Below, piece by piece: positions 34,440 to 45,999 of a DNA stretch of 64,000 bases. How positions within the stretch are numbered: position 1 is the first letter of the stretch; each line of letters begins with the position of its first letter. The notes beneath the pieces were generated by a model. It ran no database searches and was not told where the DNA came from. It saw only the letters and a list, made by a program, of their open reading frames with translations. Where the stretch lies: positions 43,680,354 to 43,744,353 of the forward strand of contig OW121849.1 of the NCBI GenBank assembly GCA_933228895.1. The letters run 5' to 3'. Position numbers and translations under genes: made by a program. The DNA comes from Platycnemis pennipes (lineage: Eukaryota > Arthropoda > Insecta > Odonata > Platycnemididae).

Positions 34440-36175
34440 GGGATACGCTAGGGAGGGGGAATTAGAGAGGGGAAGCGGAGTTCGTGGAATGTGCCCTTGA
34501 GCCTTCGCGTTAAAAGAGTCCTTCGCTTCCGATTACGAATTAATGATTTCGCTGAAATGAAAGCTTCGTGAAATGTATCGCGTCAAAAAATTGATAAAAA
34601 CCAACTTTCCTGCAACGCTCCAGGCTTCTTCACAGGTGTATTTCTGGGTCCAATACCGGGTAATGGGGGGCTTTATATTATAAGGCCGCACGATAGGGGA
34701 GGGGGATCGAAGGAGAAAATGTGGTTTGCTCCTCCCAAAAAGGGAAATAAATTCGAGTTTTTAAGTGTGCAATAATATAGAGAAATAAAATATATAATCC
34801 TGGCCTCTGTATGTAAGTGCCTATAGGTACTGTACCACAGCAATATGTGATTCTTTCGAATGCTCACTTCATCTGCAAGCCCCCTGAAAACATGTTTTAT
34901 GAGGATATTTTTAACATTTGGTAATTACGGTCCTGAGTGACCAAAATATTATTTACTGAGTGCATGATTATTTAATGTAGAATGTTCTAGCAGGTGAATA
35001 TAATTCTCTAATTCTAGTTACTTTTGAATGTAAAGTTGGTTGTTAGCAAAATAAATTAAATATAGCCATTCTTTGGAAGTAAGGATTCTAACCTCCTCTA
35101 ACCTGATGTTACTTTGGGATGGGGAAGCAACTTAATTAAGGACAGTCAATATTCCTCTATTTCTGAATGACTCACCAAGAAGAAAAGCTATGGCGGTTCA
35201 TTGAAAAATAGAACAATAACCTCCCCAAAGTTATACCATCCCAGAGCACACTGGTTTATGGAATGTAATTAAAGGAATATATCATTGAGTTGACATTTCC
35301 TTAAAGTTCAACATTTTCTGGAATTTATCTCAATCTCAGTAAATAAATCTTTTCATGGCATACTAATTGTTACAGATGCAGGGGATGAATAAAAAAAGGT
35401 CTTTTTAAGTAGTAAACAACACCAACATTTTACGAGCTGTGTTAGTTAAGGTCAGCAATGGGAAAAGAAGGGCACATTCTCTTTTGATGTCAAAATCAAT
35501 TATTTTATAATTTTTATATTTGCTGGGTAACTTTTGCTAAGCATATGTTTTTATGCCCAACATTGAAAGCCAACTCGTTCTTTGCCAAGTTAAAAAAATT
35601 TTACAGTTGATGCAGTCCTAAAAGGCAAAAACAACATGTAGTCTGAATGAAAATAATTTCTCACCTTAAAATAATACACAGGTGTGCCTCCTGTGGAGCT
35701 CTTTGCTGCTAATTATTTCTCTCCAGTCACAGCAAACATTTCCAAGAGCACATAGCTTCCTTTGAAAGTAGCCTAAGCGTACAAATCACTGCAAAAGTAA
35801 TGAATAATTGATTTTAAATTTTTTTAAAGAGTAGGTACTGCATAGGAACTAAATTTTTTTTTGCATTTTTTGGAAAATCAGTTGCCTGATAATTTTCCTT
35901 GAGGAGCTACTGGTTTTGAGTTTGTACTCAAGTATTGGAGAAGCTAAGTCAAACTGACTGCAAAAGAATGAGATAAATATGCAAGTATTCATGAAAACCC
36001 GAGTATCTCGAAGCAAGCAGTACTGCTCCGTCCACAGACTTCCTTTTCCTCATAGCAGTATTACTCTCTCTTAATGGGTAAGCAGCTGACGTCATTGGGA
36101 ACTAAATGTCTGCTGGTGTTTACTGGTTAATTTATATGAAGATCCCAAAAAATTTTTTACCTGGGACCATAAAAT
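34440..36175. other. Upstream flank of the sulfotransferase; no gene seen
   Basis: AT-rich from about 34680, with no long or motif-bearing frame on either strand. Confidence 0.4.
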
Positions 36176-36401
36176 AAGAACCGCAGTAAAAGAAACTGTT
36201 TCCGGGGTAACTTGATGGAATTTTTCCACGATGGAGTAGAGAAAAACTAACAATGCAATTCCACAAAATTTTTTATTTTGACACCACCACCGGATCACCT
36301 GATGATGCTGCGCCGCAGCGAAACCATAGTCGTGTCAAAATAAAAAAAATGTTGTGGAATTGCATCGTTAGTTTTTCTCTTCTCCATTAAAGAACCGCAG
36401 T
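36176..36401. mobile_element. 202-bp insertion with perfect 12-bp target-site duplication, containing a long hairpin
   Basis: AAGAACCGCAGT occurs at 36176-36187 and again at 36390-36401. Between them are about 50 bp of left sequence and then an inverted repeat. Its arms are 36239-36284 and 36332-36379 (GAGAAAAACTAACAATGCAA... and ...TTGCATCGTTAGTTTTTCTC). A long, exact duplication of variable length fits target-primed retroposition (Penelope-like) better than a DNA transposon. Confidence 0.75.
36270..36343 (+). ncRNA. Hammerhead-ribozyme-like motif in the 36.2-kb hairpin
   Basis: The core CTGATGA (36299-36305) is followed by T, helix II GCTGC-GCC-GCAGC (36307-36319), and GAAA (36320-36323). 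A two-base-pair helix III with loop CATA follows, then the cleavage triplet GTC (36329-36331). Helix I starts with CAC (36296-36298) pairing GTG (36332-36334). It continues after a 14-nt bulge (CACCACCACCGGAT) as TTTTATTTTGA with TCAAAATAAAA. A very short helix III is typical of Penelope and retrozyme hammerheads. One extra U between CUGAUGA and helix II departs from consensus, so self-cleavage is uncertain. Confidence 0.6.
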
Positions 36402-37540
36402 GCTAATACTATTGTTACTAAGCATGAACGCAGAGATAAAATCAAATCTCAAATTGATATTATCTATTTCAATTACCTACTAGTCAAATTCATAATCACA
36501 CTTCACAAAAAACCAACCAATGGTACTGATGGATTGGTACACCACACTCCATCACTCAGGCTAGACGAAACACTAATCAGAAAGATCCATATGAATTCTA
36601 ACAATCGTTTCACACATCTAGTATATTTTATTTCATGCTGAGGCAAACTTTATGTAATGACCAAGTACATTTAGTAACAAGGAGGGCAACATGGTTATAT
36701 TTGCTATTGGTAGCTATGGTTCAAAGAAAATTAATGAAAAAGAAATTCAGAAAAAAATTCAACTCTGAGGTTATCCTTCTTCTGTATAAAAGTATATGCT
36801 AGCACTCTTCTCTCAAGTCCTCATCTGTCTTTATGTATTCAGCATTTATTGAGGCTTGATGACATGCATTACAAGTGTGGAGACGTTCGAGGGAGCTACC
36901 TTGCGACAGCTGTCCCCCCTCTTCTCTCCCTGCTAGACCATATATATACCCGAGTCCCTGACTTCCCTCAAGCATTGTACCTGAATAAATGGCATAGCAG
37001 CCAAAATGCATCATACACAATTAATCAAATTTGCGGAAAAGCAAATTTGTGCAAATAACATTGTTAATATGTCAATGAGTAAGCACTGGAGGAGGAATTA
37101 GGATGGAAAATATACCTATATGATGAAAAAATTTACTGAGATTAAATTCCACTTTGCAACAGAAAGGTCACCGTTAAAACCATCCAACTGAAGTGGCAAT
37201 AGTTTCTTCTCTCCGTGAGAGAATGTGAATAGCTGAGAAGTTAAAGGAACAATAGGCATGCTAATGGGAACACTAACATCTGCACCTCTACTATGTGAAA
37301 CAAAGCCACCACTATCATTACTCAGAGGAGAGGGAGCTAGAACTTAATTACACATATTTTATCAATAAAAATGTGATGGAATCTTTAAAAAATACGCAAG
37401 TAGTCTAAAACTTAATTTTTTTAAAATCCAAATGTTTTTTTTTTTAATCTTCCATGGACCTGAATACAGCTCAAATGGCTGTTTTACATCGAGCTCAATA
37501 GCAAATAACAGACAAACAACACACACAGCCATGCCCTGGG
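36402..37540. other. No recognised feature
   Basis: AT-rich intergenic sequence with no motif-bearing frame. Confidence 0.4.
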
Positions 37541-37544
37541 AGGT

Positions 37545-37630
37545 GCAAATTTGACCTATGCGGGACTCAAACCCGTGACTCCAGGAATAGCAAGTGAGGA
37601 CTTAACCCCCCTGCCACCGAGGTATTCCTT
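37545..37630 (-). repeat. tRNA-derived SINE head, reverse orientation
   Basis: Minus strand: CTCGGTGGCAGGGGGGTTAA, then ACGGGTTTGAGTCCC (box B). Box A is weak. Only the tRNA-like head is recognisable. Confidence 0.5.
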
Positions 37631-39229
37631 GAGCCACAAACAATTCAGGATTACAATTACTCATACATCACTTAAAATCAGATGGAGACAATATTTCATG
37701 TACACAAGCAATTTCATTTGGCAGAATAACTGGATACCTACACAAAGGATGAAAACAGACACACTAAGGAATCATACAAACCATCATTGTACATAAGCTA
37801 ATGCTCACAGTCACATGACTGTGATATATATGATCAAAAATCCAGGGTTTGTCCAGTATCCATTTAAAATGGACACTTCTACTTCAATCAAAATAGGATA
37901 ATTATAATCTCCTTTGAATGAACTAGGATACTTTAAAGATTTCATCTATTCTTTCTTTATTAATGGGATAAACCCTTTAAATAGATCAAATACATAAATT
38001 TCAAGCAAAAATGTTGTAATAATTATGATAAAATACATAATGTAAAAAAAAGCAAAAACATAATTCAATAGAACAATTTCAAGTCATAATTATGATAAGG
38101 AAAAACAAGGATACATGTGAAAAAGACATAAAAATGGATTTTAAAATTCTAGCATCTTAATTTTCCTTTTAATTTCAAGGATAGAACAATTAAAAAAATC
38201 AATATCTTTGCATATTGTATTTCCATGGCTTTGCATTTGGAAAATGGGAAGGTGGTAAGTATAGTTCCCTGAAAGGTGGGGGAGACGAAACAACATACCT
38301 ACGTATTTTGTCTTGTAAACATTAAAGGAACATGGAAATGTACTACTTCTAGTAGTTGACAGCAGTCTATTGTATTTTTTATCAAGCAAGACAGAAAGAT
38401 TAGTCCAGCTTGTTTTCGTCATTAGGAAAGTGTGGACATATCGGTAATGGATATTACGTAATAGTAGTCACAGTACATATGGCATTCCCGTGTATAAACC
38501 AAATTTTGTCGAGACCATGCGCAAAAATTAATGTTGAATTCTTTCTATCATTGACTCATATGTTCCTTATAAGAGGGTGACCACATTATTACACCATACT
38601 CTCAGGTTGGACAGACAAGCGATGAATAAAGTACAGTTTGATTTGCAAAGATCTGGCAATTTATCAAAGCACCAATTGTAGTTCTGTTTAAAATGTGGTT
38701 ATCAAAAGATTTTAGCATCAAGTTTCGTCATTTTAGCATTGGTAGTTAAAAATTAACTTGAACGTTTTGTGACCAAAGTGACCAATATTAAGTGTGTAAG
38801 TATGTAGTTTGTTTGAGATTTAATTTTGAGCTAGATAACATGGAAAACAGCATTACATGGCAGAAGATTTTGAATTAATAGAGAATTAGAGCTACCATTG
38901 AAATATCACCCTCTATTAATACATATGGATTTATTGGACTTTGAAGATAATTCGATATTTAAAACAATTGTTTGCACAAGATCAGTAAATAATGTAACAA
39001 ACCATTTATCAAATTTCATCCTAATATTTCCTAGAAGCTGGCATAAGCCATTAAAAATAACTTAAATATAGCTAAAATACACTTCACTGAGAAAAAGTTG
39101 AAAAGGCAATGGAGAATTGTTAGTAATACTCCCAACCAATAATTAATTCAAATGATTAGTACACATTTTCAGTTAAACACATCCAATGATATGCCAATTG
39201 CCTTCATGCTTGTCAAACTCAGGGAGTGG

Positions 39230-39395
39230 AGTGATGCAATTTTGATACAGGAACACCTGGGCACCCTTTTCATGTATATAATTATGGCTATTTTCCAGCC
39301 TCTCATTATTTTCCTTTTTTAATGAGATTTTATCACCTAAAAGAAACATTCTCTCCACAAAAGATTCTATCAAGTCTGCACCATCAAGAATATGT
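39230..39395 (-). repeat. Exon-like repeat, copy 1
   Basis: The minus frame reads ADLIESFVERMFLLGDKISL, then NNERLENSHNYIHEKGAQ before a possible donor CCCAG|GTGTTC. A diverged copy (RMFLLVDKIKISKERLETA...DEKG) lies at 43390-43500. Family unknown. Confidence 0.4.
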
Positions 39396-39799
39396 TATGC
39401 ACTTTGCCCAATATATACAAACCATATTCCACTAAATATATTAATTACCTAATGTGTTAGCATATAAAGTGCACCTTTTTAAAAAAATTATCGCCAAAAA
39501 AGTCACCTGTATGTCATATAAGCAAAGATTTGGCATTTGATTAATGGGAAGAATGTTGCAGTTGTAATTACCATTTTTAAAAATCTCTATGCCATGATAG
39601 TAACTAGGGTATATATAGTTTGGCTTGATTCTGTGTTATCAATTAGAGGGAGCAAGCAAGATATAAAACAAAATAGATTGGCGCAGGGGCATGTTCATAC
39701 AAAACCATGTTTTACATACTTGTTCCTTAGAAATTTGCCCAACTGAAATGAAGGTGCATCTTTTACGCTGTCAAATACAGTGATCTAAGAATTATTAGC

Positions 39800-40089
39800 A
39801 CATATTATGAATGCAGAGTTCGCAGGTTATTCATCAAGTTCCCAAGCTCCTGTACCTAGAATGCAGCAGTTCCAGCCGTATATGTATAACTTGGACACTG
39901 AATTGTCAAATGAATGGTCCACCCACAATATCCAATTTACCTTTTAGGTTAAATACAATGAATCATACCTCGCAACCACTTTACAGTAATTATGGTAGGC
40001 AACAAGTAAACCAGCAAAATAACTTAAATATTGGAGGTAGTAATTTTGTTCAAGTATATTACTTTGAATTGATGGAGAATATCAAGTGA
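39800..40089 (+). pseudogene. Possible decayed coding fragment, unknown family
   Basis: Two overlapping frames look protein-like: NAEFAGYSSSSQAPVPRMQQ then FQPYMYNLDTELSNEW in one, and SQPLYSNYGRQQVNQQNNLN in the other. The frame switch suggests a decayed processed copy or transposon. I do not recognise it. Confidence 0.25.
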
Positions 40090-40262
40090 GAGTGTTAAGT
40101 GACAGACGTGCACCCTTAGCTATAACAAAGCTTGCAATTCAATGCTTACCTCACTTAATGATAAGACCTCAATGTCTGATCATTGTCTTTATGAAATTAC
40201 TACCATATTTGAGACCTGCAAGAGATGTTCTTGGCAGATGACACCACAGAGAGAAAGAAAGA
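40072..40262 (+). repeat. Direct duplication, copy 1 (about 190 bp)
   Basis: From ATGGAGAATATCAAGTGAGA to CACCACAGAGAGAAAGAAAG. It is matched closely by 40601-40795, 529 bp downstream, with scattered substitutions. Confidence 0.85.
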
Positions 40263-40600
40263 ACAATAATTTATTAGCTGAGAAAGTAGCAAAGGAATGA
40301 AAATAGAAGAAAAGAAATTTTGATAACAAATTTCTTTTACACACCATATAACAATCACAAACGTTAAACCTTGTATCATGATAAGAAGATAACTTGCGGA
40401 CAATACTCATCATTAACCAAAATGATGTCACCCAGTACACACCAAACTGCTCAAATTTAAACCCAGGTACACTGAAAATGTCCATAAAATCACACCAAAA
40501 CGTGAGGCTTTGGCTGAATAATTTTGTGACTGGTACTTACGACTTCCAGAGGCAGACTACCCTCATTTACAGCTTGCATGGAATATATCCTTAATCTAGG

Positions 40601-40795
40601 ATGAAGAATATCAAGTGAGAATGTTAAGTGACAGAGGTGCCCCCTTAGCTATAACAAAGCCAGCAATTCAATGCTTACCTCACTTAATTATAAGACCTCA
40701 ATGCCTGATCATTATCTTTATGAAATTACTACCATATTTGAGACCAGCAAGAGATGATCTTGGCAGAGGACACCACAGAGAGAAAGAAAGAAATA
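40601..40795 (+). repeat. Direct duplication, copy 2
   Basis: Second copy of 40072-40262. It starts ATGAAGAATATCAAGTGAGA and ends in the same GAGAGAAAGAAAGAA run. Confidence 0.85.
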
Positions 40796-41224
40796 AAAAG
40801 AAACATAAATGGTGAAAAAGCGCATTATACAATGACTATGATAAAATTTGAGACTTAGGAACAACACTGTTGTCTAGAGTAGGTTCATCTCTTCAATAAT
40901 ACCCTTTCTTTCCAGCTATATATAATCCTCCTAAACTCATTTGCAATGTCATTTCAGCATATACCCACTGGAGTTAACCATCCCATAATACACCTGTCAA
41001 ATAATGCAAGGTGAATGAATTAGTTCAGGACACTGATGCCTCCAAACTTAAGATAACCCATGACTAAAAAATTACAAACTACAGAATATCAAGGTTAAAA
41101 AGTGGGACTGGGACAAGGCCTAATGAAGAATGTTGACCTTTACCAACATGAATGCTAATTCAAGGAATGTGAACCAGCTACGAAAAACCTTAACTGCTGA
41201 TAGATGACAACAACGAAGGTCTCA

Positions 41225-41340
41225 GTTGAACTTGGTAGCTTAACTAGCATAACCCCTGGATGGAAATCAGAATGATTTGGGTTTGATTTCCAATCAAGGT
41301 GGATGATTTCTTCCCAGTGGAAATCTTGCTATTATTATAA
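41225..41340 (+). repeat. Family-1 tRNA SINE, single decayed copy
   Basis: AACTTGGTAGCTTAACTAGC, then CCCTGGATGGAAATCAGAAT, TCCAATCAAGGTGGATGATT and the tail CCAGTGGAAATCTTGCTATT. Confidence 0.55.
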
Positions 41341-43384
41341 TGAATGTTAATAATTAATCGGGGAATTACATTGGAATGAACACACAAAAGTAAATCCAGT
41401 ATACATCTTACCAAAGTAAAATATTAACATTTAGGTAGGATTCTTGACAAAGACCACAGGTTTTAATATGTGTTAACACAAGCAACGTAACTGATGCAAT
41501 TAAAGAAGAGAAGGCCTGTTTTGCAAGAGAGAAAATGAGGCCTTGAAAAAATAGACAAATTCCTTAATTTACAAATCAATGTGAATATTGGTAGCAAGCT
41601 AATAATAATATATAGTGAAAAAATTATCATGCAAGTTTAATTAGCATTAGATGTGTGCAACTAGGTACATAACTTCACAGATAATATGACCTTATGAGGA
41701 AAATAAAACTATGCCATGGAACTTAAAATAATGTAGCCAAAGATTTTCAGATGCAAGGCAGTAATACTTCATGCACGTACATCCTGCCCCATAGTGAGGA
41801 ATGTAATCAGCTACTCAGATGCTACTATCATCACCCCCGCATTATTCCAGCTATTAAAAAGAGATAGATAGCAATCATCCAAAATCAAATAAAATATTTA
41901 AAATACATTTAATTGTTTGATCTCTCCATTCCACAGGGCTAATAAAATAAAGGAAAATTTCAAAAACCTCATAATACCTCAAGTTAAAATTTGATTCCAT
42001 CAGGCTGCTTCCAGGTAGTATTATACTGAACAGGGAAAATAAAGAATGCAGGGCATTTATGGACAAATATAGAAAGCTGAACTAAAAAATCATACCGTAC
42101 AACTGATTGCATATATATTGATTTGGAGCAATGATAGTATGGTACCTTTCCTTATTGAGCAATTCATTTGAAGCATTCATTGATAAACAATTACGACTGC
42201 CTATGAAAAAATAAAATCACGAGAGAGCATTCCTCAATGGGAATATGCCTTAACAGAACACAGTACATATATTTATAATCAAATTAATTCAGCTATTGTT
42301 TATACCTACCAAACCAGTTCTAATAAATGATATAACGGGTAAATGCAAGGCTTTTCGAAGGCCAAATTCATGATCACATGGCATACACATTGTCAACTTG
42401 TCATCAGATAAAACATTTCTTTCCTGAGCACTTTTCCTACCAAGTCTTTTGATGGGTCCTATATGTATATCCTTTGTAGCCAATAAAAATGTATTATTAC
42501 CCTACTATTTATTCAACCATGGCTTCTTGCATTTAACATAAATGAACTGTACATGCATGGAAGTCATAAAACCAATACAAATTCACTAGCTGCTTCACAC
42601 ATGGGAATCATATTTTGAAAACAAGAAAATATCAAAAATATATTAACTTTTTTGCTAGCAATATCATTGGTAATTAATTAGCCCTAACTTTTGCAGGGTG
42701 GCTCGTGTGCAATTGTTATTCACTTAAATTGTCAGTTCTATCTCATAACTAACTACATTTCTGATTTGCTAACACCATTACCTTTGGGAACAGCATTATG
42801 CTCACATTTGTAAATGAAGCCATAACAACTAAGTGGTTTGATCTGTTGCCCTATCATCATCCATCCTAAAACAGCTGTGATGAAGCTCTTTTCCTTTTAT
42901 TGTCCTATACACTTTCATTTTTATGGCTAGTTTAGGGTATTTAAAATTAATTCCTAATAGCTTTTGTTCTCATATCTCTACCACTAATTCAGCTTGTAGA
43001 GATAGCAGTCTCTCGATTGATGACAAGTTACTGCAAGCAGGTGACCTCTGATGTCATTGCATATGATTCAATCAGCCCTACCTACTATTATTATAAAATC
43101 AAGCTCCAGGCCTCCCTCAATATTTCCTCCACATAGAAGCGATAATGGAGATCCATGCCCAATTGATGTCCATTGGAGACCTGCACTCGGGTGTAAAATA
43201 CACAGGGTGTTCACCTAAGTCTAAAGTAAAAATTTTCAGGTCTTTTCAAGGTTGATTAACAAGTTTTCAAAGTGCTAATCTTCGACTTATATAAGAACAT
43301 ATATCACATTGTCATTCATTTTAGTGGAGAGGAAAATTTTGAATGTCAATAGCATACAACAAACTGAAATCCGAAAGAAATTCT

Positions 43385-43505
43385 AACCTGAAGACACCAG
43401 CCAGGCTGGAATCCCTTTTCATCCCTAATGATGGCTGTTTCCAGCCTCTCTTTACTGATCTTTATTTTATCAACTAAAAGAAACATCCTCGTCATGGGGC
43501 AAAAT
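43385..43505 (-). repeat. Exon-like repeat, copy 2
   Basis: Minus-strand reading MTRMFLLVDKIKISKERLET and then DEKGFQPGWCLQ aligns with the 39.3-kb copy. Frame conservation between copies hints at a coding origin. Confidence 0.35.
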
Positions 43506-43509
43506 CCAT

Positions 43510-45478
43510 ACTAACTACAATCCAAACTATTATGAAAAATTATTCTTGCTCTGGAAAGATGATTTCATGAGTCTTCAAATTCAAAATTAGTAAAAAATGA
43601 AGAATAAAATATCACCAAGCCGTAATCTTAAGGAGCAGAGGAATACAAAGGGGAAGGAAGGAGTATATAATGTGATATATAATGCAAGTATATAAGTCAA
43701 ATGGTGACTTTACTCTGTGGATGTACAAAACTGAGTGCATGATCAAGGAAAAAGTCCCTGAACCCTGCATGTATGTGTATGCATTAGAGTATATAGAAGC
43801 GTCTGAAGGGGGGGTCACCACTGAAACCCCCATGTAAATGGGGGGGACCAGGAATTTTTAAAGATATATATTTCTTTTACCAATGGGGGAGGTTATACCT
43901 CCACCCTGTACACAAGGGTGACTGGGTATAGTATGCAAACCCATGTGAATGAGTGCTTGAAAGTTATTATCAATTTTGTTTTCTTTAGTTATCCTTTGTA
44001 TTCTATTCAATTTATTATCCCCCACTTTTATTTTTATCTTGCATGTATGACGGGTCACTGGTGTTGGAGAAATCCTTGTAAACCCTGCTTGTGTGTGTGT
44101 GAACTCACAAAGGTGACTGTATTCAGTATATAAACCTGAGTGATTGTATGAGTCACTGTTTGTTTTTATTTTTACCTTGATTCACCTAATTCCGTGTGAC
44201 GATTGTTTGTAACAATATGAATGAGTGTGCAGGTGTGTCATTTAGTTCCATTTAAATTTCTTTGTATGAGTGAATAAGAGCTCCCTTACTTTACATATAC
44301 TCCTTCCTTCCCCTCAAGATTACGGCTTTGGGATATTTTATTCTTCGTGTTTTATTACATACAGCCATAGAGACATCCTCTTCATCGTTCAAAATTAGTA
44401 CACAAAATTCCCACCCAATCCTGGTTTTCAAGGCCCAAATGAAATTCATGTATTTTTAATGGCGTTCAAGGTTAGTACTTTGAGAGCACCTTAAAAATTT
44501 TGTGAGTCTAAGATTGGTCTCTTTAGCATCTATGGATAACTTCACTGATTGAAGTTTGATGCAGACCAAGGATAGACATGATAAAGTAGTTCAAATGACA
44601 GACACAGATTACCTTATGTAAACCAGTAGAGTTATGAACCAAAAAATATAAATATGCTTAAACAGTTCACCATAAGACCCATTTAAATATGTATACATAA
44701 AAATTGAATTGCTGGAGCACATGAAAATGTTATCTAGTCATTATCAGTCCATTACCGCATTTAAGTAGAATCCTCTTGCACAAACAGGGTAGCTGTGCTA
44801 GTTTCAGGATTTTTCTTTTGTTCAAAATCATGTGTGGATGTTGAAATGCTAACATGTAGGTACCGCAACTTATTGAAGTGGAGTTAAAATTTACCATCAG
44901 AGTTTTTAACACACTCTAGTTACACGATATACAGTTGTCTTCTGTAATCTTGTTTCCAATTCATCCACTACTTGTACTGATATGTTCAATCTTTGAAATT
45001 CAAAGGTATGGAAATACATCTGCTAAGAAATCTATTTTTCTTTCTGTAGCATCTGCATTTCTTTACAGACTTCCTGAAGTTTAGAATAAGCTACAAAGAT
45101 AATAGCAAATTGTTCCTTGACGTTACAATATTGCAAGCCGATATGGTATTTAATGTGGTACTTGGACCTTTTCATTTAATTTATGCCAAATGGGCCCTTT
45201 ATGAAAAAACTGTTTGACTTCAACAGTTTGCCTGGATTACTATTTAAATTTTCAAGTTTTTTATTGCACAGGGGGGGTTCCATTTGGTTTGCAATACATT
45301 GCCAAGTAATTTATCATGTTAGGCAATGAATGGATTATTCTTGATTGGTACTTGTATCTGCTTAAATGCCAATCATCCAGTTTTGGATGATTGACATTTG
45401 GGTGACTGGCCGGTTGCTTCCTTAGCCATCCAAGTTCTCAGAGAACCTCTCCCACAAGCCCAGTAGTAGTCTTTCTGC
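43510..45478. other. No recognised gene
   Basis: GT-rich, AT-rich intergenic sequence. Short G-runs occur at 43808-43850. Confidence 0.4.
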
Positions 45479-45486
45479 GCGAGTAC

Positions 45487-45936
45487 TAGAGGTCTGCATA
45501 CGGTCGCAAAATACGGGCGAGGGCCGCCCGCCCTGTGCGAGAGATAAAGAGAGAGGCACAACCCGAAGACATTTGACGGACTTTTCCGATGTGTCACGAA
45601 TGTGGCCTAACGGAGAACTTGCCGAGAAGAGGCGGTCACCCGTCGGCTGAGCGGGCGCCCGCCTCCAGGCCGGGCGACCGCCCTAAGATCGTCACCGCCG
45701 CGTATCTTTCTCAAGGGTCTTAGCCGTTTGCAATATTTTTCGCTCACTCTTTTACCACCCCTCCCCTTCCCTCAGTTTGGGCGAGCAACCCGGGCACCCG
45801 CCAAGGACCCGGGCACCCGCCTAGGATGCGGGCACCCGGGGCGAACGGGCACGGTCGGGCGTCAACGTCACACGGGCGGAGGCGAACACGGGTGGGCGAG
45901 GGTCGCCCGGATTTCGCGACCGTTTGCAGGCCTCTA
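45487..45936. mobile_element. 450-bp GC-rich hAT MITE with perfect 8-bp duplication
   Basis: Flanked by identical GCGAGTAC (45479-45486 and 45937-45944). The ends TAGAGGTCTGCATACGGTCG and its inverted counterpart TAGAGGCCTGCAAACGGTCG continue as matching inverted repeats for about 40 bp. TAGAGG..TGCA ends and an 8-bp duplication are hAT hallmarks. The interior is much GC-richer than the surroundings and carries three CGGGCACCCGCC-type units (45780-45850). It encodes nothing. Related copies are at 58361-58597 and about 60830-61150. Confidence 0.88.
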
Positions 45937-45999
45937 GCGAGTACTCCTCGCCCATTTTGAGAGAGAGCCACCGTCACTCAGAGGCAAATGTGAATGATG

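Noticed and set aside
43200..43260. CAGGGTGTTCACCTAAGTC as a mariner end
   Set aside because: No inverted partner or TA duplication could be found.
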